The notes under the pieces were generated by a model. That model saw only the letters and a program-made list of their open reading frames with translations. It was not told the DNA's origin and did no database searches. A stretch of 6,802 bases of DNA, taken from NCBI GenBank assembly GCA_031255425.1, contig JAIRSN010000037.1, forward strand, positions 1-6,802. The letters run 5' to 3'. The translations under genes were made by a program, and so were the position numbers. This DNA is from Dysgonamonadaceae bacterium. Its GTDB lineage: Bacteria > Bacteroidota > Bacteroidia > Bacteroidales > Azobacteroidaceae. How positions within the stretch are numbered: position 1 is the first letter of the stretch; each line of letters begins with the position of its first letter. Of the stretch, positions 1 to 6,758 are shown one piece after another.

Positions 1-1287
1 TTTTCGCTTCCGAGAGTAAACTTAACCGGTTTGAATCTTCCCGCGCCGCTTAGTGGGCATGTAAAAGGGATGATGGTTTATAATCTAACCATTAGCCCCG
101 ACAACCATTTGAACGAAGGTGTTTATTACAACAACGGTGAAAAATGGCACCCGGTTATTTCGGATGAAAACATGAATACCGTGATTATTTTCTTGCGTCA
201 GCCCGGATTTATCTGGTTGGGCGACGACGGAAATTTAACTGATACGTTGAGTTTTGAGTTGGCTGCCGTGGATAAAACGGGGTTTACGTATCAGTGGTAC
301 CGGCGCGATCCGGAGACTTTGCTTTCCACGCCTGTTACAGGCGCTACAAGTGATAAGATTATCATTAACCCTGCAGGAAGCCCTAATAAAGCGAATTATG
401 GTATCACAGAGAAAGGAAAAGTTTATCAGTTTTATTGCGTAGTGGTTAACGGTTCACAGTATGGTATCAGTGGTACGGGCCGCGTGGTTTTCGGCCCCGG
501 CGCTCGTTTGGCGAATGGCGGTTGGATAAATGTAGCCAATGCCAACTTGGGCGCAGACCAAAATAAGTCTTTAGCAGAGCAACTCGCTTATACGCCTACT
601 GCTGCTGCTTCCGGAGTCAATGATAAGGATTGCGATCCTGCTGTTTACGGCGATTGGTATCAGTGGGGACGTAAAAAGGATGGTCATGAAAATCGAACGG
701 TGCTTGCAGCCAACACAAGTCTTAATTATTTGAACGCAGTTAATGGCGTTAAAGTTGATTCACTGGACACGTCTTCCGGACAGATTAAATCTAATCTTAG
801 TAATATTTCCGGTAAATTTATCCAACGTAACGACGGCACAGGTGATTGGCGCCAATATCCTGCGAATGCCCCAACAAATACTGATATTGCTCCTGCTGAT
901 GCCTGGACTTGGAATAATGCTAACAATGACCCTTGCAAGGATTTAGGCGCCAAATGGCGTGTTCCCACTCAAGCTGAATGGGCTCAGATTCACACAAGCA
1001 ACACTTGGGTTTGGCGAGACGGCGCAGGCAGTACCACTTCCGGTTACGAGATTAAACCGGGGGGCGCAGGCAAACCCTCCTCCCTTTTCTTGCCGGCCAC
1101 CGGGGCCCGCAGCCGTGGTAACGGAGCGCCGTACAGCGTCGGCGCGAGTGGCCACTATTGGAGCAGTATAGTTACTGGTACTGGTTCGTACAGCTTGAAC
1201 TTTACTTCTGGGAGTATTGCTCCGGCATCCACGAGCGCTCGCTCGACCGGCTTACCGGTTCGGTGTGTTTCAGAATCATCCGATTAA
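1..1287 (+). CDS. Partial FISUMP/C-type-lectin-like surface protein, putative DGR target (5' end missing)
   Basis: The frame is open from base 1 with no stop, so the gene starts upstream of the window; 428 codons are visible, ending in TAA. Residues ~1-50 (GLNLPAPLSGHVKGMMVYN, then LNEGVYYNNGEKW) resemble a segment common in Bacteroidales surface proteins. Residues ~60-155 look Ig-like, with YQWY at 97-100 and a Cys at 146 in QFYCVVV. From ~165 the FISUMP pattern begins: WYQWGRKKDG at 219-228, NDPC ending at Cys312, WRVPTQAEW at 319-327. It closes with YWSS (386-389) and LPVRCV (418-423). This last part fits the C-type-lectin fold used by DGR variable proteins, where surface residues bind ligand. 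The signal peptide or lipobox, if any, lies outside the window. Ligand and role are unknown; a cell-surface adhesin or binding protein is an inference. Family assignment is by motif recognition only. Confidence 0.8.
   Translation, partial: FSLPRVNLTGLNLPAPLSGHVKGMMVYNLTISPDNHLNEGVYYNNGEKWHPVISDENMNTVIIFLRQPGFIWLGDDGNLTDTLSFELAAVDKTGFTYQWYRRDPETLLSTPVTGATSDKIIINPAGSPNKANYGITEKGKVYQFYCVVVNGSQYGISGTGRVVFGPGARLANGGWINVANANLGADQNKSLAEQLAYTPTAAASGVNDKDCDPAVYGDWYQWGRKKDGHENRTVLAANTSLNYLNAVNGVKVDSLDTSSGQIKSNLSNISGKFIQRNDGTGDWRQYPANAPTNTDIAPADAWTWNNANNDPCKDLGAKWRVPTQAEWAQIHTSNTWVWRDGAGSTTSGYEIKPGGAGKPSSLFLPATGARSRGNGAPYSVGASGHYWSSIVTGTGSYSLNFTSGSIAPASTSARSTGLPVRCVSESSD
1099..1270 (+). other. Putative DGR variable region (VR) at the 3' end of the surface-protein gene
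   Basis: The last ~50 codons match the layout of Bacteroidales DGR variable regions: LFLPATGxR, an NG-type turn, VGxxGxYWSS, LNF, then R-x-x-G-x-PVRCV. In such systems AAY (Asn) codons of a template repeat become NNY in the VR through adenine-specific mutagenic copying. Here 34 of the 47 codons from 1108 to 1248 end in C or T. Residues expected to be Asn in the template are instead Ser (AGC/AGT), Tyr (TAC), His (CAC), Thr (ACT) or Gly (GGT), each reachable by changing only the A positions. The framework (G, YWSS, LNF, RCV) is kept. No template repeat or reverse transcriptase is present in the window, so the call rests on pattern alone and the borders are approximate. Confidence 0.6.
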
Positions 1288-1316
1288 GTAATACTGCACG
1301 AGGGCTATAACAAAAA

Positions 1317-1329
1317 GCGGCTGCGCCGC
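1317..1329 (+). other. Short GC hairpin after the surface-protein gene
   Basis: GCGGC (1317-1321) and GCCGC (1325-1329) form a 5-bp perfect stem around the loop TGC. It sits 30 bp past the stop codon and just ahead of the larger hairpin at 1340-1375. It could be part of the same downstream structure; alone it is too short to assign. Confidence 0.4.
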
Positions 1330-1339
1330 CGTGTCCGCC

Positions 1340-1375
1340 AACCCCCCCGGCATCGTTTGGGAGCCGGGGGGGGTT
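1340..1375 (+). other. Strong C7/G8 hairpin downstream of the putative VR (DGR-type hairpin or terminator)
   Basis: CCCCCCCGGC (1342-1351) pairs perfectly with GCCGGGGGGG (1363-1372) around the 11-nt loop 1352-1362. Bulging one extra G (1373) lets AA (1340-1341) pair with TT (1374-1375). DGR target genes often carry a hairpin or cruciform a short distance beyond the VR that promotes mutagenic homing, and the position here (~50 bp past the stop) fits. The following bases, TTGTTATGCG, are not a proper T-tract, which argues against a classical intrinsic terminator, although a terminator role for the upstream gene cannot be excluded. Confidence 0.6.
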
Positions 1376-1433
1376 GTTATGCGTTGGTCTTGCCCGTTTT
1401 CGCCTCCGGGTAGCGATATTAAAAATTTTCATG

Positions 1434-1441
1434 TATCTTTG
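1434..1441 (+). promoter_or_regulatory. Bacteroidota -7 promoter motif upstream of the DUF4831 gene
   Basis: TATCTTTG matches the Bacteroidota housekeeping -7 consensus TAnnTTTG and ends 20 bp before the ATG at 1462, which would give a very short leader. I see no convincing TTTG -33 element at the expected spacing. Confidence 0.55.
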
Positions 1442-1461
1442 CACATTAATCAGTTACAGTC

Positions 1462-2553
1462 ATGCGAATCAAAATTAAACTCCTTTTATTCCTTACAAAT
1501 GTATTTGTTTTAGTAGCCGGTCCGGCATTTGCCCAAACGCAAGTGGTGAAAGTAAGCGCTTTGAAAGCAAATGATTATGGAGTCCGGTATGTGCTTCCGA
1601 AAACCGTCCTGAATGTCCATATCGACTACACTGAAACCGTGCGGAAGGCAGGTGCGTACGCTAAATATGCCTCCCGTTACCTGGGTGTCAACGAGGCGGA
1701 TGTTATCCTGGAAGACCAGGCGCTTTATGCGCTGGAGAAAGTGTCGGTTACCGGGGAGGGCGTTCCCAATACGGAACAGTCGTACCTGGTGGCATTCAAG
1801 GCGAAGACGACCGCCCCTTTTGTCTGCCTTACGGAAGACGGGATGATTTGTACGATCAATGCCGGCTATGTTCCGGAACCGGGGACTTCGCCGCAGGAGG
1901 CGCACGCCGCCGCCCGTCCCGTGCCGGCGCTTGCTCCGCAATCGGTTTACACGGAAGAATACCTTCGGGCAGGTTCCGTCAGTAAGATGGCGGAGGTGGC
2001 AGCGAAAAACATCTACCGGATCCGGGAAAGCCGGCAGGATATTCTGACCGGTGAAGCGGAAAACATCCCCAAGGACGGCGAAGCCCTGAAAATTATCCTT
2101 GGCAACCTGGATGCACAGGAAGCTGTTTGGATGGAGCTGTTTACCGGTTCCTCCGAGAACATTAAACACAGCAAAGAGCTGGCGATCGAACCGGTCGCCG
2201 AGACGGACAAAGAGATCCTTTTCCGCTTCTCGAAGTACTTGGGCGTGGTCGCCGTGGACGATCTGGGCGGGGCGCCTGTCTACTGGAGCCTGAAGGACCT
2301 GCGGACAGTAGACCTGCCGGAACCGGATGCCCGAAAGCGGGAAAAAGAACCCCAAAGCATCGTCTACAACGTTCCCGGGAAAGCGGAAGTGACGGTTTAT
2401 ACCGCCCAAAAGAAACTTTGCTCGGCGACCGTCAACGTCACGCAATTCGGGAAGACACAGGTCTTGGGAACCGCCTTGTTTGAAGACAAAAAAGCGCCCG
2501 TCCAAGTGCATTTTTATCCCGCTACCGGCGCGATCAAGCAAATAATACAATAA
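1462..2553 (+). CDS. Secreted DUF4831 family protein
   Basis: A 363-residue protein of unknown biochemical function. Residues 1-24 form a signal peptide: a basic MRIKIK start, a hydrophobic core and a probable cleavage after AFA (22-24) before QTQ. It has no lipobox Cys, so a soluble periplasmic or exported protein is likely. The mature part follows the DUF4831 pattern known from Bacteroidota: VVKVSALKANDYGVRYVLPK near the N-terminus, an ASRYLG segment at ~70-74, a conserved block at ~181-229 (AAKNIYRIRESR, ILTGEAENIP, then a leucine-rich LFTG), and SIVYNVPGKAEVTV near 299-312. The ATG at 1462 is chosen because it gives the complete signal peptide and follows a promoter motif. The gene lies 57 bp upstream of eno on the same strand, but eno has its own promoter motif, so co-transcription is optional. 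The family name is from recognition, not a search. Confidence 0.85.
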   Translation: MRIKIKLLLFLTNVFVLVAGPAFAQTQVVKVSALKANDYGVRYVLPKTVLNVHIDYTETVRKAGAYAKYASRYLGVNEADVILEDQALYALEKVSVTGEGVPNTEQSYLVAFKAKTTAPFVCLTEDGMICTINAGYVPEPGTSPQEAHAAARPVPALAPQSVYTEEYLRAGSVSKMAEVAAKNIYRIRESRQDILTGEAENIPKDGEALKIILGNLDAQEAVWMELFTGSSENIKHSKELAIEPVAETDKEILFRFSKYLGVVAVDDLGGAPVYWSLKDLRTVDLPEPDARKREKEPQSIVYNVPGKAEVTVYTAQKKLCSATVNVTQFGKTQVLGTALFEDKKAPVQVHFYPATGAIKQIIQ

Positions 2554-2560
2554 AATTGCT

Positions 2561-2568
2561 TACATTTG
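2561..2568 (+). promoter_or_regulatory. Bacteroidota -7 promoter motif for eno
   Basis: TACATTTG matches TAnnTTTG and begins 7 bp after the DUF4831 stop codon. It lies 42 bp before the eno ATG. No clear TTTG -33 box is visible; that position would fall inside the end of the DUF4831 gene. The leader before the ATG is A/T-rich with no Shine-Dalgarno, which is usual for this phylum. Confidence 0.6.
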
Positions 2569-2601
2569 CACGAAAATTAAGCATTAGTCACTAAATAATA
2601 A

Positions 2602-3900
<1,299 letters not shown>

Positions 3901-3935
3901 GCGGGAAACGAACAAATCACGTGTCAATGATAGAG

Positions 3936-3963
3936 GGTGTGCCGGGGAAGAATCCGGCGCACC
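3936..3963 (+). terminator. Hairpin downstream of eno, first of two
   Basis: GGTGTGCCGG (3936-3945) and CCGGCGCACC (3954-3963) form a 10-bp stem with one G-U pair and an 8-nt loop, 35 bp after the eno stop. The following TTCGCTTT is a weak T-tract. In a convergent gap this is most likely a terminator or an mRNA 3'-end stabiliser. Confidence 0.5.
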
Positions 3964-3972
3964 TTCGCTTTA

Positions 3973-4004
3973 AAGGCGTAGCGCAAAGCTGCGCCTTGCC
4001 GTTT
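3973..4004. terminator. Bidirectional hairpin between eno and mrp, second of two
   Basis: AAGGCGTAGC (3973-3982) pairs with GCTGCGCCTT (3988-3997), one G-U pair included, around the loop GCAAA. The stem is followed on the plus strand by GCCGTTTT. It lies 7 bp from the mrp stop codon, so on the minus strand it would be the first structure after mrp. It may serve both convergent transcripts. Confidence 0.5.
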
Positions 4005-5108
4005 TCAGCGGTGCGCCACTTTCACGCGAGCCGTGGCTTCGAGGTGGGTGTTCCGGTAGCGGACAGCAGCTACGACTTGTTGCGCCAGGTTGCTGAAAGC
4101 AAGACCGGTGACGCCGTCCGCTGCGGCGATGGGCATCCCCGCGTCGCCGCCTTCGCAGATCGCCGCCACGAGGGGGATTTCACCCAGCAGGGCGATGTTC
4201 CGTTCTGCCGCCAAGCGCTTGCCGCCGTCTTTCCCAAAGAGGTAGTATTTATTCTCCGGCAGTTCCGCCGGCGTGAACCATGCCATGTTTTCGACCAGCC
4301 CCAGGACGGGGACGTTTACCTTCTCGCCGGTGAACATGCTGATTGCCTTTGCGGCATCGGCGAGCGCGACCGCTTGCGGAGTCGTCACCACCACGGCGCC
4401 GGTGATCGCCAAGGTCTGTACCAGGGTCAGGTGGATGTCACTGGTTCCCGGCGGCAAATCCAGCAGCAGGTAGTCCAGCTCGCCCCAGTAAACCTCCGTG
4501 ATCAACTGCTTCAAGGCATTGCCCGCCAGGGTGCCGCGCCAGACCAGCGCCTCGTTTTTATCCACGAAAAAACCGATCGACATCAGCTTCACCCCGTGTT
4601 TTTCGACCGGCATCATCCACTCCCGCCCGGCAATCGTCTCCAGGAACGGGCGGGCGTCTTCTTCCCCAAACATCTTGGGGATGCTGGGGCCGTGAATGTC
4701 GGCGTCCAAGAGCCCCACGCGGTATCCCAGCCGCGCCAGGGCAACCGCCAGGTTTGCCGAAACAGTGCTTTTGCCTACACCGCCCTTGCCCGATGCCACG
4801 GCAAGGATGTTTTTTACCTGCGGCAAAGGCGGTGCGGTTTCCACCGGAGCTGCCTGCCGGGTTTTCACGGTAATGTTTCCCCGGATGTCGATGCCGTCGC
4901 CAAAGGTGCGGGCGAGCAGTTGCTCCGCGGCTTTGACAATCGACTTGATAAACGGGTCGTTCGCCTTGCCGGACAGAAGCGACAGATGCACTTTGTTGCC
5001 GTCGATTTGGATGTCGTCGATCATCCCCCTTGCTACAATGTCTTCTTTTGTACCCGGATAACGGATGCTTTTCAAGGTTTCCAGGATGGATTGCGGGTGA
5101 AGTGCCAT
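4005..5108 (-). CDS. mrp: Mrp/ApbC-type Fe-S cluster carrier P-loop ATPase
   Basis: A 367-residue cytosolic ATPase of the Mrp/NBP35 family, which binds and delivers Fe-S clusters to apoproteins. Residues ~5-85 are the N-terminal MIP18/DUF59-like domain; ~86-98 form a Pro/Ala linker; ~99-350 form the P-loop domain. Visible motifs are the deviant Walker A GKGGVGKST at 107-115, DADIHGPSIP at 135-144, and LLLDLPPGTSD at 214-224. The usual CxxC pair after ENM(S/A)xF is missing: the sequence reads ENMAWFTPAELPENKYY (273-289), and the only Cys is 318 (AICEGGDAG). I recall the same replacement in other Bacteroidota Mrp proteins, so it is probably lineage-typical rather than damage, but it means a cluster could not be held in the standard way. 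The ATG at 5108 follows the trmB stop by 3 bp, pointing to one transcript. Confidence 0.93.
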   Translation of the reverse strand: MALHPQSILETLKSIRYPGTKEDIVARGMIDDIQIDGNKVHLSLLSGKANDPFIKSIVKAAEQLLARTFGDGIDIRGNITVKTRQAAPVETAPPLPQVKNILAVASGKGGVGKSTVSANLAVALARLGYRVGLLDADIHGPSIPKMFGEEDARPFLETIAGREWMMPVEKHGVKLMSIGFFVDKNEALVWRGTLAGNALKQLITEVYWGELDYLLLDLPPGTSDIHLTLVQTLAITGAVVVTTPQAVALADAAKAISMFTGEKVNVPVLGLVENMAWFTPAELPENKYYLFGKDGGKRLAAERNIALLGEIPLVAAICEGGDAGMPIAAADGVTGLAFSNLAQQVVAAVRYRNTHLEATARVKVAHR

Positions 5109-5111
5109 AAG

Positions 5112-5864
5112 CTATCTATGTATTTGTTGTGAATGTAAACGGTTGAAACTCCGGTAGCTATCCGGTTCTACCGGCACGCCGGGTTCGATGTACGTGTCGC
5201 GGGCGGGACAGGCAAAGCGGAGGTATTTGATGCGCAAGCCCCGGTCCAGCCACTGCTGTTCGTAAAAGGTGCGGATGGTGCGGATTCCGTCGGCGGCGGG
5301 GCTGTGGTAGAGGTCGTCCGTCCGGACATCGACCGGAAAGCCGTTCGCCCGGACCATCTCCAGGGTATATATATAAAGGAAGAGGCTGTCGGTTTTGAGG
5401 TGGATGCGACCCGCGTCTTGCAGTATCTCGTGGTAGAGCCGCATAAAGCGGGTGGAGGTCAGCCGCTTGTTCACCTTGTTCATCTGCGGGTCGGGGAAGG
5501 TGAGCCAGAGTTCCGACACTTCGCCCGGCGCGAAAAACCGGTTGATCCATTCGATGCGCGTGCGGAGGAAGGCGACGTTCGGCAACCCGGCGTCCAACGC
5601 CCGGCGCGCGCCGGTCCACATCCGCGCCCCTTTGATGTCGACCCCGATGACGTTTTTCCCCGGGAACAATTGACCCAGCCCAACGGTGTATTCGCCTTTC
5701 CCACAACCGAGTTCCAATACGATGGGGTTGCCGTTCCCGAAAAACCGCTCGTTCCAGCGCCCCTTCAACTCAAAATCCTCTTCCTGCCCGTGCGGAAAGG
5801 GACACTGGAATACGTTCGGAAAGTGACGCATGTCCTCGAATTTCTGTAACTTATTTTTGCCCAT
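5112..5864 (-). CDS. trmB: tRNA (guanine-N7-)-methyltransferase
   Basis: SAM-dependent Rossmann-fold enzyme that makes 7-methylguanosine at position 46 of the tRNA variable loop. It has 250 residues, a normal length for bacterial TrmB. Motifs seen are the SAM-binding ELGCGKGEY at 51-59; the post-strand-2 acidic loop GVDIKGAR at 74-81; [15 protein letters not shown] at 123-137, the family's FPDPW..K..H..RR equivalent in the form I associate with Bacteroidota; HLKTDS at 155-160; and the C-terminal [11 protein letters not shown] at 199-209, which carries the TxxE signature. The ATG at 5864 gives the typical [12 protein letters not shown] start and lies ~30 bp from a well-formed promoter. It is the first gene of a probable two-gene operon with mrp, with a 3-bp gap. 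No damage is seen. Confidence 0.96.
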   Translation of the reverse strand: MGKNKLQKFEDMRHFPNVFQCPFPHGQEEDFELKGRWNERFFGNGNPIVLELGCGKGEYTVGLGQLFPGKNVIGVDIKGARMWTGARRALDAGLPNVAFLRTRIEWINRFFAPGEVSELWLTFPDPQMNKVNKRLTSTRFMRLYHEILQDAGRIHLKTDSLFLYIYTLEMVRANGFPVDVRTDDLYHSPAADGIRTIRTFYEQQWLDRGLRIKYLRFACPARDTYIEPGVPVEPDSYRSFNRLHSQQIHR

Positions 5865-5893
5865 AGCGATGCTTATCGTTCGTTTTTGATTCG

Positions 5894-5924
5894 TAAAGGT
5901 ACTCTTATTCGTGTAAAATGCAAA
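5894..5924 (-). promoter_or_regulatory. Bacteroidota-type promoter of the trmB-mrp operon
   Basis: Read on the minus strand, a -33 TTTG (complement of 5921-5924) is followed after exactly 19 bp by TACCTTTA (complement of 5894-5901). This matches the TTTG-N19-21-TAnnTTTG consensus except for the last base of the -7 box. The predicted leader to the ATG at 5864 is only about 20 nt. Confidence 0.65.
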
Positions 5925-6044
5925 ACCGCCCGGCGCCTCGCCCGACCGTTCTTTCTTGTCCTGTTGCTCCGTAAAAAAGGCAGCCTCTTTTGTATTTCAA
6001 AGATTTGCCTCATCCTTGCGTGGTTTCTTTAATAAAGATGTTGA

Positions 6045-6356
6045 TTAAAACATAGAAACCATTTTATAAAAATACATGCTAATTAAAGAAGGGGAATTGA
6101 TTTCCCCCGCAGGAGCAAATAAAAAGCGAAACGCAGGCCCCGCCGGAACCGGATTCAAGGTTTTGCCCGCGGGCGAAACCCCCTTTCCACCCCATTTCAT
6201 CCCCAAAATCCCCTCCGCAGCCCGGCGGACACTCTTCCACTTCCTCCCGCACCCCCTCCTTCGCTTGCGGACAACCGCAATCCCGCCCGCATTCCGCAAA
6301 TAAGCCCCCACCCACATTGTAAACAACCCCTCTTTCGCCGAAAAAACCCTCTCCAT
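6045..6356 (-). CDS. Doubtful small hypothetical protein (103 aa)
   Basis: An open frame from ATG (complement of 6354-6356) to TAA, encoding 103 residues rich in Gly, Arg and Lys. It starts MERVFSAKEGLFTMWVGAYL and then runs through a basic stretch (RKRRRGCGRKWKSVRR). I do not recognise a family. The frame lies on the G-rich strand, where long open frames arise easily, and two other frames are open over the same bases. In favour, it starts next to an AT-rich promoter-like zone and fills most of the gap. Against, there is no recognisable domain, no clear promoter box, and the G-runs look structural rather than codon-driven. It could be a real small protein, a conserved noncoding element, or chance. 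Confidence 0.2.
   Translation of the reverse strand: MERVFSAKEGLFTMWVGAYLRNAGGIAVVRKRRRGCGRKWKSVRRAAEGILGMKWGGKGVSPAGKTLNPVPAGPAFRFLFAPAGEINSPSLISMYFYKMVSMF
6091..6107. other. Small inverted repeat
   Basis: GGGGAA (6091-6096) and TTCCCC (6102-6107) form a 6-bp stem with loop TTGAT. On the minus strand the stem is followed by TTCTTTAATT, so it could act as a weak terminator for leftward transcription entering from the C-rich tract. Confidence 0.35.
6159..6180. repeat. 22-bp near-perfect palindrome
   Basis: GGTTTTGCCCG (6159-6169) is followed directly by CGGGCGAAACC (6170-6180). The halves are inverted copies with one mismatch that becomes G-U in RNA. The core GCCCGCGGGC is a perfect palindrome. 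It could be a protein-binding site or a stem; no partner gene is obvious. Confidence 0.5.
6179..6213 (-). other. Putative four-tier G-quadruplex motif
   Basis: On the minus strand there are four runs of at least four G (complements of 6210-6213, 6201-6204, 6190-6193 and 6179-6183), separated by loops of 5, 7 and 6 nt. This meets the usual G-quadruplex rule with four quartets instead of the minimum three. Folding in the cell is an inference. Confidence 0.55.
6265..6280. other. Small inverted repeat with tetraloop
   Basis: TTGCGG (6265-6270) and CCGCAA (6275-6280) form a perfect 6-bp stem around ACAA. It lies in the same C-rich tract as the G-quadruplex motif and the 22-bp palindrome. Confidence 0.4.
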
Positions 6357-6414
6357 TTTCTAAATCAAATCATTTAATTTTTTTATTTCAAAAAAAACAA
6401 ACTATTTTTGTATT

Positions 6415-6659
6415 GTTTAAAATTTAAACAGAGTTCCGACAAGATTTTCATTCCGTTTAAATATTTAAATGGAGCCCCGACGAAATTTTTACGCTGTTTA
6501 AATATTTAAACATGATGTTAACGAAGTTTTTGCTCTGTTTAAATGTTTAAATGGGACGTTGATGAGGTTTTTGTACTGTTTAAATATTTAAACGAGATAC
6601 TAACGGGGTTTTTGTTCCGTTTTAATATTTAAACGGGATGTTAACGAGGTTTTTGAATG
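6415..6659 (+). repeat. Six tandem 41-bp repeats, each with a palindromic GTTTAAATATTTAAAC core
   Basis: Cores start at 6415, 6455, 6496, 6537, 6578 and 6619, a period of 41 bp (40 for the first, whose core is one base short). The consensus core GTTTAAATATTTAAAC is a perfect 16-bp palindrome, exact in units 3 and 5; the others differ by one to three bases. Each core is followed by a 25-bp linker that is itself related between units, roughly GGGATGTTAACGAGG then TTTTTG and CT. A degenerate seventh unit follows at ~6668-6700 after an 8-bp insertion, with a short GGAT tandem inside it. The spacing, near four helical turns, would place the palindromes on a similar face of the DNA, as in operator or iteron arrays. 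Function is unknown. Confidence 0.85.
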
Positions 6660-6758
6660 GATGAACTGTTTGGATGGATGGATAAAAAGGTTTTTGCACC
6701 GTCTAAAAAGTTGGAAAAGGAGAATACAAATGTTTAATTAGTAAATGTGGAGAATGCG

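Larger units (their letters stand above)
5925..6414. other. Long intergenic stretch, C-rich then AT-rich, with no confident gene
   Basis: About 490 bp between the trmB promoter and the repeat array. Bases 5925-6090 are mixed, AT-richer towards the right, with nothing recognised. Bases ~6105-6360 are strongly skewed to C over G on the plus strand and contain three inverted repeats and a G-quadruplex motif, listed separately. Bases 6361-6414 are almost pure A/T. TATTTTTG at 6403-6410 fits a -7 box reading rightward but has no -33 partner. No tRNA, rRNA or transposase signature was seen. Confidence 0.5.

Noticed and set aside
31..33. TTG at position 31 as the start of the first gene
   Set aside because: The frame continues open upstream to base 1 and the residues before it (RVNLTG) continue the same domain pattern, so the gene is truncated by the window edge rather than starting here.
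1510..2550. A 346-codon minus-strand frame covering the DUF4831 gene
   Set aside because: It is antisense to a gene with a signal peptide, a promoter and a family match; the residue composition is shadow-like (Arg, Phe, Gly, His).
5304..5849. A 181-codon plus-strand frame within trmB
   Set aside because: It is antisense to a complete trmB and has no recognisable domain.
6415..6659. CRISPR array (palindromic repeat every 41 bp)
   Set aside because: The 25-bp stretches between palindromes are related to each other rather than unique, the palindrome is only 16 bp and very AT-rich, and no cas gene is visible. This is a tandem repeat.
6415..6659. oriC with DnaA boxes
   Set aside because: I saw no TTATCCACA-type DnaA boxes in or beside the array and no dnaA or dnaN nearby; an iteron-like role elsewhere stays possible.
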